Source of the DNA: Brachybacterium kimchii
Lineage (GTDB): Bacteria; Actinomycetota; Actinomycetes; Actinomycetales; Dermabacteraceae
DNA length: 64,000 nt
Direction: 5' to 3'
Assembly (NCBI RefSeq): GCF_023373525.1
Contig: NZ_CP097218.1
Span: 2,480,001-2,544,000, forward strand
Part shown: in pieces, positions 57,687 through 64,000 of the stretch
How positions within the stretch are numbered: the first letter of the stretch is position 1
Layout of the letters: every line of letters starts with the position of its first letter
Program-made: the position numbers and the translations under genes
The notes under the pieces: generated by a model
The model's database searches: none
Seen by the model: only the letters and a program-made list of their open reading frames with translations
Told to the model about the DNA's origin: nothing

Positions 57687-59105
57687 TCAGTCGAAGTAGT
57701 GGGGCACGTCGATCGCGCCGCCGGCGGCCTCGAACTCCTCGCGCACGGCGGCGGCGAGCTCGGCGTCGTGGAGCATGTCGAGCACGGTCGCGGCGAGGCC
57801 GAAGGCGCCGTCGGCCGCGGAGGCGCGGGCGAGGTCCCCGGTGGCAGCCTCGGCGAACTCGCGCGTGTGCAGGGCGGTGTCGGCGCCGGCGACGTGGATG
57901 ACCGGGTGCATGCCGGGCACGCGGAAGCTCACGTTGCCGAAGTCGGTGGAGGCGGCGAGGGTCTCGGAGACCACGCCGCGCGGCAGCGGGTCCCGACCGC
58001 GTCGGCGCTGCGCCTCGACCCAGCGCCCGGTGAGCGCCTCGTTCGTGCGCACCGGGAGCGAGGGCGGGTGCTCGTCCCAGCGGATCTCGACGCCGCAGCC
58101 GGTCATCAGAGCGGCACCGCGGGCCGCGTCCTCCACACGGCGCGAGAGGTCCCGCAGCGTGGAAGGGGCGAGGGAGCGCACGTAGAGGTCCAGGCGGGCG
58201 GTGTCGGGGATGACGCTGGCCCGCTCCCCGCCCTCGCGGATCACCGCGTGGATCCGGTCCGACGGCGGGGTCTGCTGACGCATCAGCCCGATCCCCTGGT
58301 ACATGAGGTTCGCGGCGTCCAGGGCGTTGCGCCCCATGAACGGCTGCGCGGAGGCGTGGGCCGTGTGGCCGTGGAAGACGACGGTGAGGGTGCGCCGGCC
58401 CAGCCATGCCTGGTCAGCGAGGTCGTAGCCGGGGTACGGGTGGGCCATGACGGCGGCGTCGAGGCCGTCGAAGGCGCCCTCGCGGGCCATGTACTCCTTG
58501 CCCGTGTGGCCCTCCTCGGCGGGGGTGCCCAGCAGCACGACCCGTCCGGGCACGGCCGCGGGGTCCGTGGCCGCGAGTCGTGCGAGGGCGAGGAAGGCGC
58601 CCACGCCCATCGCGGCGATCACGTTGTGGCCGCAGCCGTGTCCCACGCCCGGCAGGGCGTCGTACTCGGCGCAGATCGCGATCGTGGGCGACTCCGGGAT
58701 GGAGGCGCCGCTGATCTCCGCGCGGATCGCGGTCTCGAGCCCGTGCACGCCGACCTCGGGGTCCAGGGCACGGTCCTCGAGCACGGCGGCGATCGCGGCG
58801 GCCGAGCGGTGCTCCTCGAAGGCGGTCTCGGGGTGCGCGGCGAGGTCCACGAGCAGCTCGACCATGGCGTCGGCGTCGGCCACGACGGCCTCCTCGAGGC
58901 GGGCGTGCAGCTCCTCCCCCGCGCCCGCGAACGCGGAGCCGGGGTGGGACGTGGTGCGCATCGCCTGCTCACGCGCCGCGTCGAGCTCCTCGAGATAGGC
59001 GCCCGACGCGGGGACCGGACTCTCGGTGGGCAGGCCCGCGGCGTCGGGGACGGGCGCGCCGGTCGCGTCGCTGTGGCCGTGGGACTGCAGGTCGGCATCG
59101 GTCAT
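57687..59105 (-). CDS. M20-family amidohydrolase (AbgB-like)
   Basis: 472 aa. Zinc-site motifs are clear: GHGCGHNVIAAMG (His156-Gly-Cys158-Gly-His160), GTPAEEGHTGKEYM with the catalytic Glu pair, VMAHPYPGYDLADQAW and TDFGNVSFRVPGMHP at the end. Such enzymes cut amide bonds of N-acyl or aminobenzoyl-glutamate compounds. An N-terminal extension of about 75 residues precedes the family start. First gene of a run that continues with abgT, lrgA and lrgB. Confidence 0.92.
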   Translation of the reverse strand: MTDADLQSHGHSDATGAPVPDAAGLPTESPVPASGAYLEELDAAREQAMRTTSHPGSAFAGAGEELHARLEEAVVADADAMVELLVDLAAHPETAFEEHRSAAAIAAVLEDRALDPEVGVHGLETAIRAEISGASIPESPTIAICAEYDALPGVGHGCGHNVIAAMGVGAFLALARLAATDPAAVPGRVVLLGTPAEEGHTGKEYMAREGAFDGLDAAVMAHPYPGYDLADQAWLGRRTLTVVFHGHTAHASAQPFMGRNALDAANLMYQGIGLMRQQTPPSDRIHAVIREGGERASVIPDTARLDLYVRSLAPSTLRDLSRRVEDAARGAALMTGCGVEIRWDEHPPSLPVRTNEALTGRWVEAQRRRGRDPLPRGVVSETLAASTDFGNVSFRVPGMHPVIHVAGADTALHTREFAEAATGDLARASAADGAFGLAATVLDMLHDAELAAAVREEFEAAGGAIDVPHYFD

Positions 59106-59163
59106 GGTCAGACCCTAATGGAACCTCTCCGTCCCGCGGCGCCCCGCTCGCGCCCCACGGTCC

Positions 59164-59196
59164 GGTCGGGCCGGCCCTGCCCTCCTCGGCCCGACC
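59164..59196. other. 9-bp-stem hairpin in the M20/metP intergenic region
   Basis: GGTCGGGCC (59164-59172) and GGCCCGACC (59188-59196) flank a 15-nt loop. It lies in the 255-bp divergent gap, 58 bp upstream of the M20 start. Nearby CCTTAAGG at 59230-59237 is an AT-richer palindrome that could belong to the metP promoter. No known riboswitch is recognisable. Confidence 0.4.
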
Positions 59197-59360
59197 AGTG
59201 GTCCTCGCGTGCCCGGAACGCCGCATATCCCTTAAGGTGCACGCTCAACGTGCGCCGCGGATCCGCTCCTGCCCGCCCGGCTCCGGAGCCCGTCGCGCGC
59301 CCCGGGGCGCACCAGCCCCGCGCACCGTCGTCCTCTACTCCTCCATGCGGAAGGCATCCC

Positions 59361-61226
59361 ATGTCCTCCTCCCCAGCCACCGCCGCGGGCGGCGACGCGC
59401 CGCAGCGCGAGCGCGCGAACCGCGGCGCGTTCAGCGGCCGCTCGGCCTTCATCTTCGCGGCGATCGGCAGCGCCGTCGGCCTCGGCAACATCTGGCGCTT
59501 CCCGGCCGCCGCCTACGAGGGCGGCGGCGGGGCGTTCATGATCCCCTACCTGATCGCCCTGCTCACCGCCGGCATCCCGCTACTGTTCGTCGACTACGCG
59601 ATCGGCCACCGCTGGCGCGGCTCGGCGCCGCTGGCGTGGCGCCGCCTCAAGCGCTGGACCGAGTTCATCGGCTGGTGGCAGGTGCTGATCTGCGTGATCA
59701 TCGGCGCCTACTACGCGCTGATCATCGCCTGGTCCCTGAACTACATGGTGTTCTCGGTCGGCCAGAAATGGGGCGATGACGCGGAGGGCTACTTCTTCGG
59801 CCAGTTCACCCATTCGCTCATGGGGGCCGACGCGGGCATCTCCTTCGACTACGTGGGCCCGGTGCTGGTGACGATCCTGCTGGTGTGGGTCGCCGTGATC
59901 ATCACCCTCGCCCTGGGCGTGGAGAGCGGGATCGCGAAGACCTCGATGATCTTCATCCCGCTGCTCGTGGTCATGTTCGTGATCCTCGTGGTGCGCGCCC
60001 TGTTCCTGCCGGGTGCGATGACGGGCCTGAACGCGCTGTTCCAGCCGAACTGGGCGGCGCTGGCCGATCCGGCCGTGTGGATCGCCGCCTACGGGCAGAT
60101 CTTCTTCTCGCTGTCCGTGGCGTTCGGCATCATGCTCACCTACTCCTCGTACCTCAAGAAGAAGACTGACCTGACCGGATCGGGTCTCGTGGTGGGCTTC
60201 GCGAACTCGAGCTTCGAGATCCTCGCCGGCATCGGCGTGTTCTCAGCGCTGGGCTTCATGGCGCAGGCGCAGGGAGTGCAGGTCCAGGACGTCGTCACCG
60301 ACGGCATCGGGCTCGCGTTCATCGCCTTCCCGACGATCATCTCCCAGGCCCCCGGCGGCGCCCTGATCGGCGTGCTGTTCTTCGGGTCGCTGGTGCTCGC
60401 GGGCTTCACCTCGCTGGTCTCGATCATCGAGGTGATCGTCTCCGCGGTGCAGGACAAGTTCGGGCTCTCGCGCGTGCCGGGCACGCTGGTGGTGCTGCTG
60501 CCGATGGCGATCGGCTCGACGCTGCTGTTCCCGACCACGATGGGCCTCGCGCTGCTGGACACGCTCGACAACTTCGTGAACTCCTACGGGATCGTCGGCG
60601 CCGCGCTGGTCTCGACGATCGCTCTCGGCTACATCGTGCGCGGCCTGCCCACGCTGCGCGACCACCTGAACTTCAAGGGCACCTTCCGCCTCGGCATCGG
60701 CTGGGAGACCTGCGTGAAGGTGATCGCGCCGCTGGTCCTGGGCGTGACGATGGTGCTCTCGGCGGTGCAGCTGCTGACGGCCGACAAGCCCTACTCGGAG
60801 TACCCGGGCTGGTTCGTGAACGTGTTCGGCTGGGGCATGGCGGTCGCCCTCGTGGTGATCGCGATCGTGCTCTCGCTCGCGCCCTGGCCGGCGAACTCCA
60901 ACAAGGACCGCCCGGACTCCGACGGCGACCCGATCGCCCCGCCCGTGGTCACCGACAGCGTGCTCGCCGCGCCCGGCACCCGCGTCGTGATCGATGACGG
61001 CGCACTGCCCGGCACCCCGCAGGAGCTGCGCCCGCCGCAGGTCTCCGGAGCCGGGTCCGCCCGCGGCACCGGCGGAGCGGACGGGGCCCAGGAGCTCGCC
61101 GCGAGTGCGATCGCGACCGGCCGCAGCGGGCCCTCGGGCCCGGCCGGCTCCGACGCACCGACGAGGTCCGACGGGCCGACGGGGTCCGGCAACACCCATC
61201 GCGCCGCGCAGGAAGGAGGGAACTGA
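59361..61226 (+). CDS. metP: Neurotransmitter:sodium symporter family transporter, MetP-like
   Basis: 621 aa. Twelve-helix NSS fold with the TM1 sodium/substrate segment AIGSAVGLGNIWRFPAAAYE. A long hydrophilic C-terminal tail (about residues 515-621, Gly/Ala/Ser/Asp) is unusual. In Corynebacterium the MetP-MetS pair imports methionine and alanine with Na+; the 36-aa MetS-like gene that follows supports the same role here. GGAAGG precedes the ATG. The gene ends overlapping metS. Confidence 0.9.
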   Translation: MSSSPATAAGGDAPQRERANRGAFSGRSAFIFAAIGSAVGLGNIWRFPAAAYEGGGGAFMIPYLIALLTAGIPLLFVDYAIGHRWRGSAPLAWRRLKRWTEFIGWWQVLICVIIGAYYALIIAWSLNYMVFSVGQKWGDDAEGYFFGQFTHSLMGADAGISFDYVGPVLVTILLVWVAVIITLALGVESGIAKTSMIFIPLLVVMFVILVVRALFLPGAMTGLNALFQPNWAALADPAVWIAAYGQIFFSLSVAFGIMLTYSSYLKKKTDLTGSGLVVGFANSSFEILAGIGVFSALGFMAQAQGVQVQDVVTDGIGLAFIAFPTIISQAPGGALIGVLFFGSLVLAGFTSLVSIIEVIVSAVQDKFGLSRVPGTLVVLLPMAIGSTLLFPTTMGLALLDTLDNFVNSYGIVGAALVSTIALGYIVRGLPTLRDHLNFKGTFRLGIGWETCVKVIAPLVLGVTMVLSAVQLLTADKPYSEYPGWFVNVFGWGMAVALVVIAIVLSLAPWPANSNKDRPDSDGDPIAPPVVTDSVLAAPGTRVVIDDGALPGTPQELRPPQVSGAGSARGTGGADGAQELAASAIATGRSGPSGPAGSDAPTRSDGPTGSGNTHRAAQEGGN

Positions 61227-61336
61227 TGTCGGCATCGGCCATCGTCATGCTGTGCGTCGCGATCGTCACCGTCTGGGGCGGCCTCGCCGCCGCGATCGTG
61301 AACATCGTGCGTCATCCGGAGGAGCCGGAGGACTGA
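61226..61336 (+). CDS. metS: MetS-like NSS transporter small subunit
   Basis: 36 aa, a single membrane helix (ASAIVMLCVAIVTVWGGLA) followed by IVNIVRHPEEPED. Its ATG shares the A of the metP TGA (TGATG), with GGAAGGAGGG upstream, so translation is coupled. MetS is required with MetP for transport in Corynebacterium. Small size makes this easy to miss. Confidence 0.9.
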   Translation: MSASAIVMLCVAIVTVWGGLAAAIVNIVRHPEEPED

Positions 61337-61372
61337 CTCCGACGCCGGCGGCCCCCGCGGCACGGTCCCCTC

Positions 61373-61407
61373 GGTCCGGCCGGGTGTGACATGCACCCGG
61401 CCGGGCC
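61373..61407 (+). terminator. metPS terminator hairpin
   Basis: A 14-bp stem: GGTCCGGCCGGGTG pairs with CACCCGGCCGGGCC (one G-U) around the loop TGACATG. It starts 37 bp after the metS stop and 60 bp before the tRNA gene. No U tract follows, typical of GC-rich genomes. Confidence 0.85.
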
Positions 61408-61466
61408 GGGGCCGGCTCGCACCACCCGGGGTCCTCCGGTAGTGTGTCTCCTGCTCTACGAGCAAT

Positions 61467-61554
61467 GGAGGATTCGCATAGCGGCCTAGTGCGCACGCCT
61501 GGAACGCGTGTTGGGTGAAAGCCCTCGGGGGTTCAAATCCCCCATCCTCCGCCA
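61467..61554 (+). tRNA. tRNA-Ser (anticodon GGA)
   Basis: 88 nt including encoded CCA. Acceptor GGAGGAT pairs with ATCCTCC; the anticodon arm is CACGC-CTGGAAC-GCGTG, giving GGA; a long variable arm (TGGGTGAAAGCCC) marks class II Ser; the T arm is GGGGG-TTCAAAT-CCCCC. TAGTGT at 61440-61445 is a candidate -10 box. It reads UCC and UCU codons. An independent terminator follows directly. Confidence 0.95.
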
Positions 61555-61559
61555 CAGGG

Positions 61560-61597
61560 AACGCCCCTGATCCGCCACATCGCGGATCAGGGGCGTT
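61560..61597 (+). terminator. tRNA-Ser terminator hairpin
   Basis: A perfect 16-bp stem, AACGCCCCTGATCCGC with its complement, around the loop CACATC, followed by CTGC. It starts 5 bp after the tRNA CCA end. Confidence 0.9.
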
Positions 61598-61617
61598 CTG
61601 CATCCGCCGGTGGCACG

Positions 61618-62052
61618 ATGAGCCCCATGGCACAGGAGTCCACGCCCCGCCGGCGCATCGCCGCCGCGGTCTCACGCGAGGGCGAGGAGGCCTTCGTCGG
61701 CCGATGCCTGTCGATCCTCGGGGACGGCGAGATCGACGCGGAGCTGATCGAGGTGCTCGGCGGGAACTCCGCCGGCCCCGTCCTCGCCGGCGCATCCGAC
61801 GGCCCCCGCGGGTACTGGGTGCGCACCTGGGCCCTGCGCGCCCTCCTCTACGCCTGGTCCGCTTCCGCAGAGCCGGCCGTGGTCGCGGCGACCGCCGACA
61901 CGCACTGGCGGGCGCGGGAGATGGCCGCGAAGGTGCTCGCCGCCAGGGCGACCTCGCGCTGCGGCGCCGAGGCGGCGCTCGATCGGCTCCTGCGGGACGA
62001 GCATCCCCGCGTGCGCGCCGCGGCGCGACGCGCGCTGGACCAGCCCGGCTGA
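61618..62052 (+). CDS. HEAT-repeat-like hypothetical protein
   Basis: 144 aa from ATG 61618 (61627 also possible). Helical throughout, with repeat-like Ala/Arg units: YWVRTWALRALLYAWSAS, THWRAREMAAKVLAARA, then HPRVRAAARRALDQPG, the last two matching HEAT/PBS-lyase-like repeats. Probably a protein-binding scaffold. It is monocistronic between the tRNA terminator and a short palindrome at 62090. No partner is indicated by neighbours. Confidence 0.8.
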   Translation: MSPMAQESTPRRRIAAAVSREGEEAFVGRCLSILGDGEIDAELIEVLGGNSAGPVLAGASDGPRGYWVRTWALRALLYAWSASAEPAVVAATADTHWRAREMAAKVLAARATSRCGAEAALDRLLRDEHPRVRAAARRALDQPG

Positions 62053-62089
62053 CCTCCTCGGTGCGGCGGCGCTCCACGCGACCCGACCG

Positions 62090-62109
62090 GACGTTCCCGC
62101 GGGAACGTC
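62090..62109. other. 20-bp perfect palindrome between convergent genes
   Basis: GACGTTCCCGCGGGAACGTC, loopless, 37 bp after the HEAT-like stop and 41 bp beyond the dioxygenase stop. It could act as a bidirectional terminator or a protein site. Perfect symmetry without a loop is less usual for a terminator. Confidence 0.6.
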
Positions 62110-62150
62110 ATTCGGGCCCGATCCGTCAGATCGATGGGCGTCGGTGCGCC

Positions 62151-62786
62151 TCAGCGCTCCGGCAGGTCGTAGGTCCGCCGGATGCTCGAGCCGAGCTCCC
62201 GGATGTCAGCGCCGTAGACATGGATGGAGATCGCGGTGCCCTCCCCCGCGTTCCAGACCCGATGGAGGTCCCCGGGCGGGGCGAAGCCGTCGGCGCTGCC
62301 GTTCGGGTTGGTCACCTCCGCGATGCGCACGAGGCGCAGGCCGTCCTCCGGGTCCGGCATCTGGCCGTCGGCGAGGTGCACCTCGTCCCCAGCGGCGTCC
62401 TCGACCCGGTACCGGATCTCGGCCTCCTCGCCCTCGTAGACGCCGACCACGCACCAGGAGATGTGGTCGTGCACGGGCGTCTGCTGCCCGGGGAGCCATA
62501 CCAGCGCGACGATCGAGAAGCTGCCGTCGGGCTCGACGTGGACGATGTTCTGCCGGTAGCGCTCGGGGTCCGCGACGCGGGCCTCCGCCGGCAGCAGGTC
62601 CGGCACGGCGAGGTGCCGCTCCAGGGTGCGGGTCACGCGCCGTGACGTCTCGGCGGCGTCGCCGCTGGGCGCGACCGCCTCGCGGATCTCGCCGATCAGA
62701 CGCCGGAGGGAGGGCGGGCAATCCTGCGGCGCACGATCTTCTGGCGCGCCTTCCGGTCGGACCGCCGAGGTCTCCTGCGTACTCAT
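62151..62786 (-). CDS. Cysteine dioxygenase family protein
   Basis: 211 aa cupin. The iron ligands are His106 and His108 (PVHDHISWCVVGVYEGEE) and His175 (GDLHRVWNAG). The region ends HVYGADIRELGSS with a conserved Tyr191. The family oxidises cysteine to cysteine sulfinate or related thiols such as 3-mercaptopropionate. It is divergent from an acyl-CoA-dehydrogenase-fold monooxygenase, suggesting organosulfur metabolism. Confidence 0.9.
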   Translation of the reverse strand: MSTQETSAVRPEGAPEDRAPQDCPPSLRRLIGEIREAVAPSGDAAETSRRVTRTLERHLAVPDLLPAEARVADPERYRQNIVHVEPDGSFSIVALVWLPGQQTPVHDHISWCVVGVYEGEEAEIRYRVEDAAGDEVHLADGQMPDPEDGLRLVRIAEVTNPNGSADGFAPPGDLHRVWNAGEGTAISIHVYGADIRELGSSIRRTYDLPER

Positions 62787-63126
62787 CGGCCCGTCCCTTC
62801 TCCGAGTGCGCTCCTGCGGGCAGGCGGCGCACGTCCATCAGCGGTCTTCGACCAGGTTATCGAGCACCCGGCGTCGACCGCACGCTCGGCGAACCCCCGA
62901 TGTCGAGGGGGTGACGAGCGCGTGGACGGCACCGACGGGGCCGTCGACGACGCCGGCCCGCGCCATTCCGGCGCGCGAGCGCGCCCGACCTCGCGCGAGA
63001 ACGCATGCGACGCGGTGGGAACCCGCGCGAACCCATAAGTCCTGACAGGCTCACGCCTTAGCTGTCCTATGTAGCGTGCGTGGGGAAGCACCACCCGCAC
63101 CCGCACCACGACGAAGGAGCTGGCCC
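62787..63126. promoter_or_regulatory. Divergent intergenic region of the dioxygenase and monooxygenase genes
   Basis: 340 bp without a supported gene. Near the monooxygenase end a less GC-rich block (63036-63072) reads AAGTCCTGACAGG, then CCTTAGCTGTCCTATGTAG. GACAG and CTGTC in it form a loose dyad. TATGTA or TTAGCT could be part of the promoter. The central part is Asp/Gly-type GC repeat DNA without clear structure. Confidence 0.4.
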
Positions 63127-64000
63127 ATGACCACGACCGAAGCACCCGCGGCAGCATCGCCCGCAGGCACGCACCCGTCCCCGCCCGCCGACCCGGACTC
63201 CCCTGCCCCCACCTGGACAGCGCACCCGACCACCACCGAGGGCTGGCTGGAGCGGGCCCAGGAGGTCTCCGACCTCCTGGCAGCCGATGCCGTCGCGCGC
63301 GACCGCGCGAACCGGAGTCCCTTCCGGGAGGTCGAGCTGCTGAAGTCCGCCGGCCTGCTGACGCTGCTGGGCCCGCGCGAGTTCGGCGGCGGAGGCCAGA
63401 CCTGGGAGACCGCGTACACGGCGGTCCGCATCGTCGCGCGCGGCGACGGCTCCATCGGCCAGCTGCTCGCCTACCACTTCCTGTGGTTCTGGACCGCGGA
63501 GCTCGTGGGGACCGATGAGCAGCGCGCGGCCTTCGCGCGGTCCGCGACCGAGGGGAACTGGCTGATCGGCGGGGCCGTCAACCCCCGCGATGACGACCTC
63601 ACGGTCACCGACGAGGGCGAGGAGCTGGTCTTCACCGGCCGCAAGTCCTTCTCCACCGGCGGCGTCGTCTCCGACGTGACGATCCTCGAGGGAGTCCTGG
63701 AGGGCACCGGGGACCACGTCTTCACCGCCGTGCCCACACGCCAGGAGGGCATCGACTTCGCCGGCGACTGGGACAACCTGGGGCAGCGCCTCACGGAGTC
63801 CGGCTCCGTGCGGATCACGGACGTGCGCGTCCCGTGGGCCGACGCGCTCGGCTACGTCGACAAGCAGTTCCACGGTCTGGTGTACGCCACCCTCAACGTG
63901 CCCGCGATCCAGCTGGTGTTCACGAACTTCTACCTGGGGATCGCCCAGGGCGCCCTCGAGCGCGCCGCGGCCTACACGCGGGAGAAGACCCGTGCGTGGC
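63127..64000 (+). CDS. Acyl-CoA dehydrogenase-fold flavin monooxygenase (DszC/SfnB-like), 5' part
   Basis: 291 residues are visible and the frame is open at the window end. After a disordered tail (about residues 1-35), the helical N-domain reads RSPFREVELLKSAGLLTLLG, then FGGGGQTWETAYTAVRIVARG. The middle beta domain includes TGRKSFSTGGVVSDVTIL. LGIAQGALERAAAYTREKTR begins the C-terminal helices. It resembles reduced-flavin monooxygenases of sulfur acquisition (SfnB, DszC) more than true acyl-CoA dehydrogenases; the active-site region is outside the window. GAAGGAG precedes the ATG. Confidence 0.88.
   Translation, partial: MTTTEAPAAASPAGTHPSPPADPDSPAPTWTAHPTTTEGWLERAQEVSDLLAADAVARDRANRSPFREVELLKSAGLLTLLGPREFGGGGQTWETAYTAVRIVARGDGSIGQLLAYHFLWFWTAELVGTDEQRAAFARSATEGNWLIGGAVNPRDDDLTVTDEGEELVFTGRKSFSTGGVVSDVTILEGVLEGTGDHVFTAVPTRQEGIDFAGDWDNLGQRLTESGSVRITDVRVPWADALGYVDKQFHGLVYATLNVPAIQLVFTNFYLGIAQGALERAAAYTREKTRAW

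Noticed and set aside
59106..59360. SAM or other riboswitch before metP
   Set aside because: Only a simple 9-bp hairpin and short palindromes can be read; none of the conserved riboswitch cores is seen.
61467..61597. tRNA-Ser as an integration site for a genomic island
   Set aside because: No integrase, no duplicated 3' tRNA fragment and a normal terminator directly after it.
63127..64000. Ordinary acyl-CoA dehydrogenase of fatty-acid oxidation
   Set aside because: The visible sequence and the divergent thiol dioxygenase fit the SfnB/DszC-like monooxygenase branch better; the deciding catalytic region lies outside the window, so this stays provisional.

Overview
The window is GC-rich DNA with strong G/C preference at third codon positions, dense mixed-strand gene packing and frequent GTG starts. 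Together with an actinobacterial-type SRP RNA, a MetP/MetS transporter pair and very long Ala/Pro/Gly-rich protein tails, this points to an actinomycete. A Brachybacterium-like member of the Dermabacteraceae is my best guess, from general gene content only. No phage, plasmid, IS element, CRISPR array or biosynthetic cluster is visible; this is chromosome with a strong transport and sugar-use bias.

Layout. 1-7 kb: tail of an LtrA-like gene, then a polyol locus (mannitol 2-dehydrogenase, SorC-type regulator, and a divergent ABC operon with binding protein and two permeases but no ATPase). 7-9 kb: an AbiEi/DUF559-like gene followed by a repeat island with three copies of a 61-nt hairpin, then a DJ-1/PfpI protein. 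9-12 kb: copZ-copA copper export behind a promoter carrying a CsoR-like operator. 12-15.4 kb: a LacI-type regulator, then mntH-mntR with an operator at the mntH start. 15.5-22.3 kb: an Opp-type oligosaccharide ABC operon ending in a GH1 beta-glycosidase. 22.4-26.8 kb: DedA, methionine aminopeptidase, GH78 alpha-L-rhamnosidase. 26.9-29.6 kb: Zn/Mn ABC transporter with a Zur-like box. 29.7-36.5 kb: nadE, a 58-bp palindrome, an ABC-2 exporter pair and a large unknown membrane protein. 36.5-41.1 kb: recR, a GyrI-like gene and dnaX. 41.2-45.4 kb: TetR/MFS pair with a four-site operator, then a Na+/H+ antiporter fused to a UBP zinc finger. 45.5-51.1 kb: unknown membrane protein, TIGR01777-type epimerase, AGCS symporter, FAD monooxygenase. 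51.2-53.9 kb: SRP RNA, aldehyde dehydrogenase with DUF779 partner, and another 61-nt hairpin between them. 54-59.1 kb: MerR regulator, then M20 hydrolase, AbgT, LrgA and LrgB on the minus strand. 59.3-64 kb: metP-metS, tRNA-Ser(GGA), a HEAT-like protein, a cysteine-dioxygenase-like protein, and the start of an acyl-CoA-dehydrogenase-fold monooxygenase.

How genes work together. Most islands pair an importer with the enzyme that uses its cargo and a local regulator whose candidate operator can be read: polyol ABC plus dehydrogenase plus SorC; oligosaccharide ABC plus GH1; AbgT plus M20 hydrolase; MntH plus MntR; CopA plus CopZ. The order tRNA-Ser, SRP RNA, dnaX, recR resembles the Bacillus core cluster, but it is split here by inserted accessory genes and ybaB is missing.

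Most unusual content. Three sequence-unrelated intergenic palindromes (8096-8354 in triplicate, 32027-32084, 53141-53201) share 21-bp outer arms, and no nearby gene explains them. The TetR four-operator array, the antiporter-UBP fusion and the M20-AbgT-LrgAB operon are the next most interesting items.
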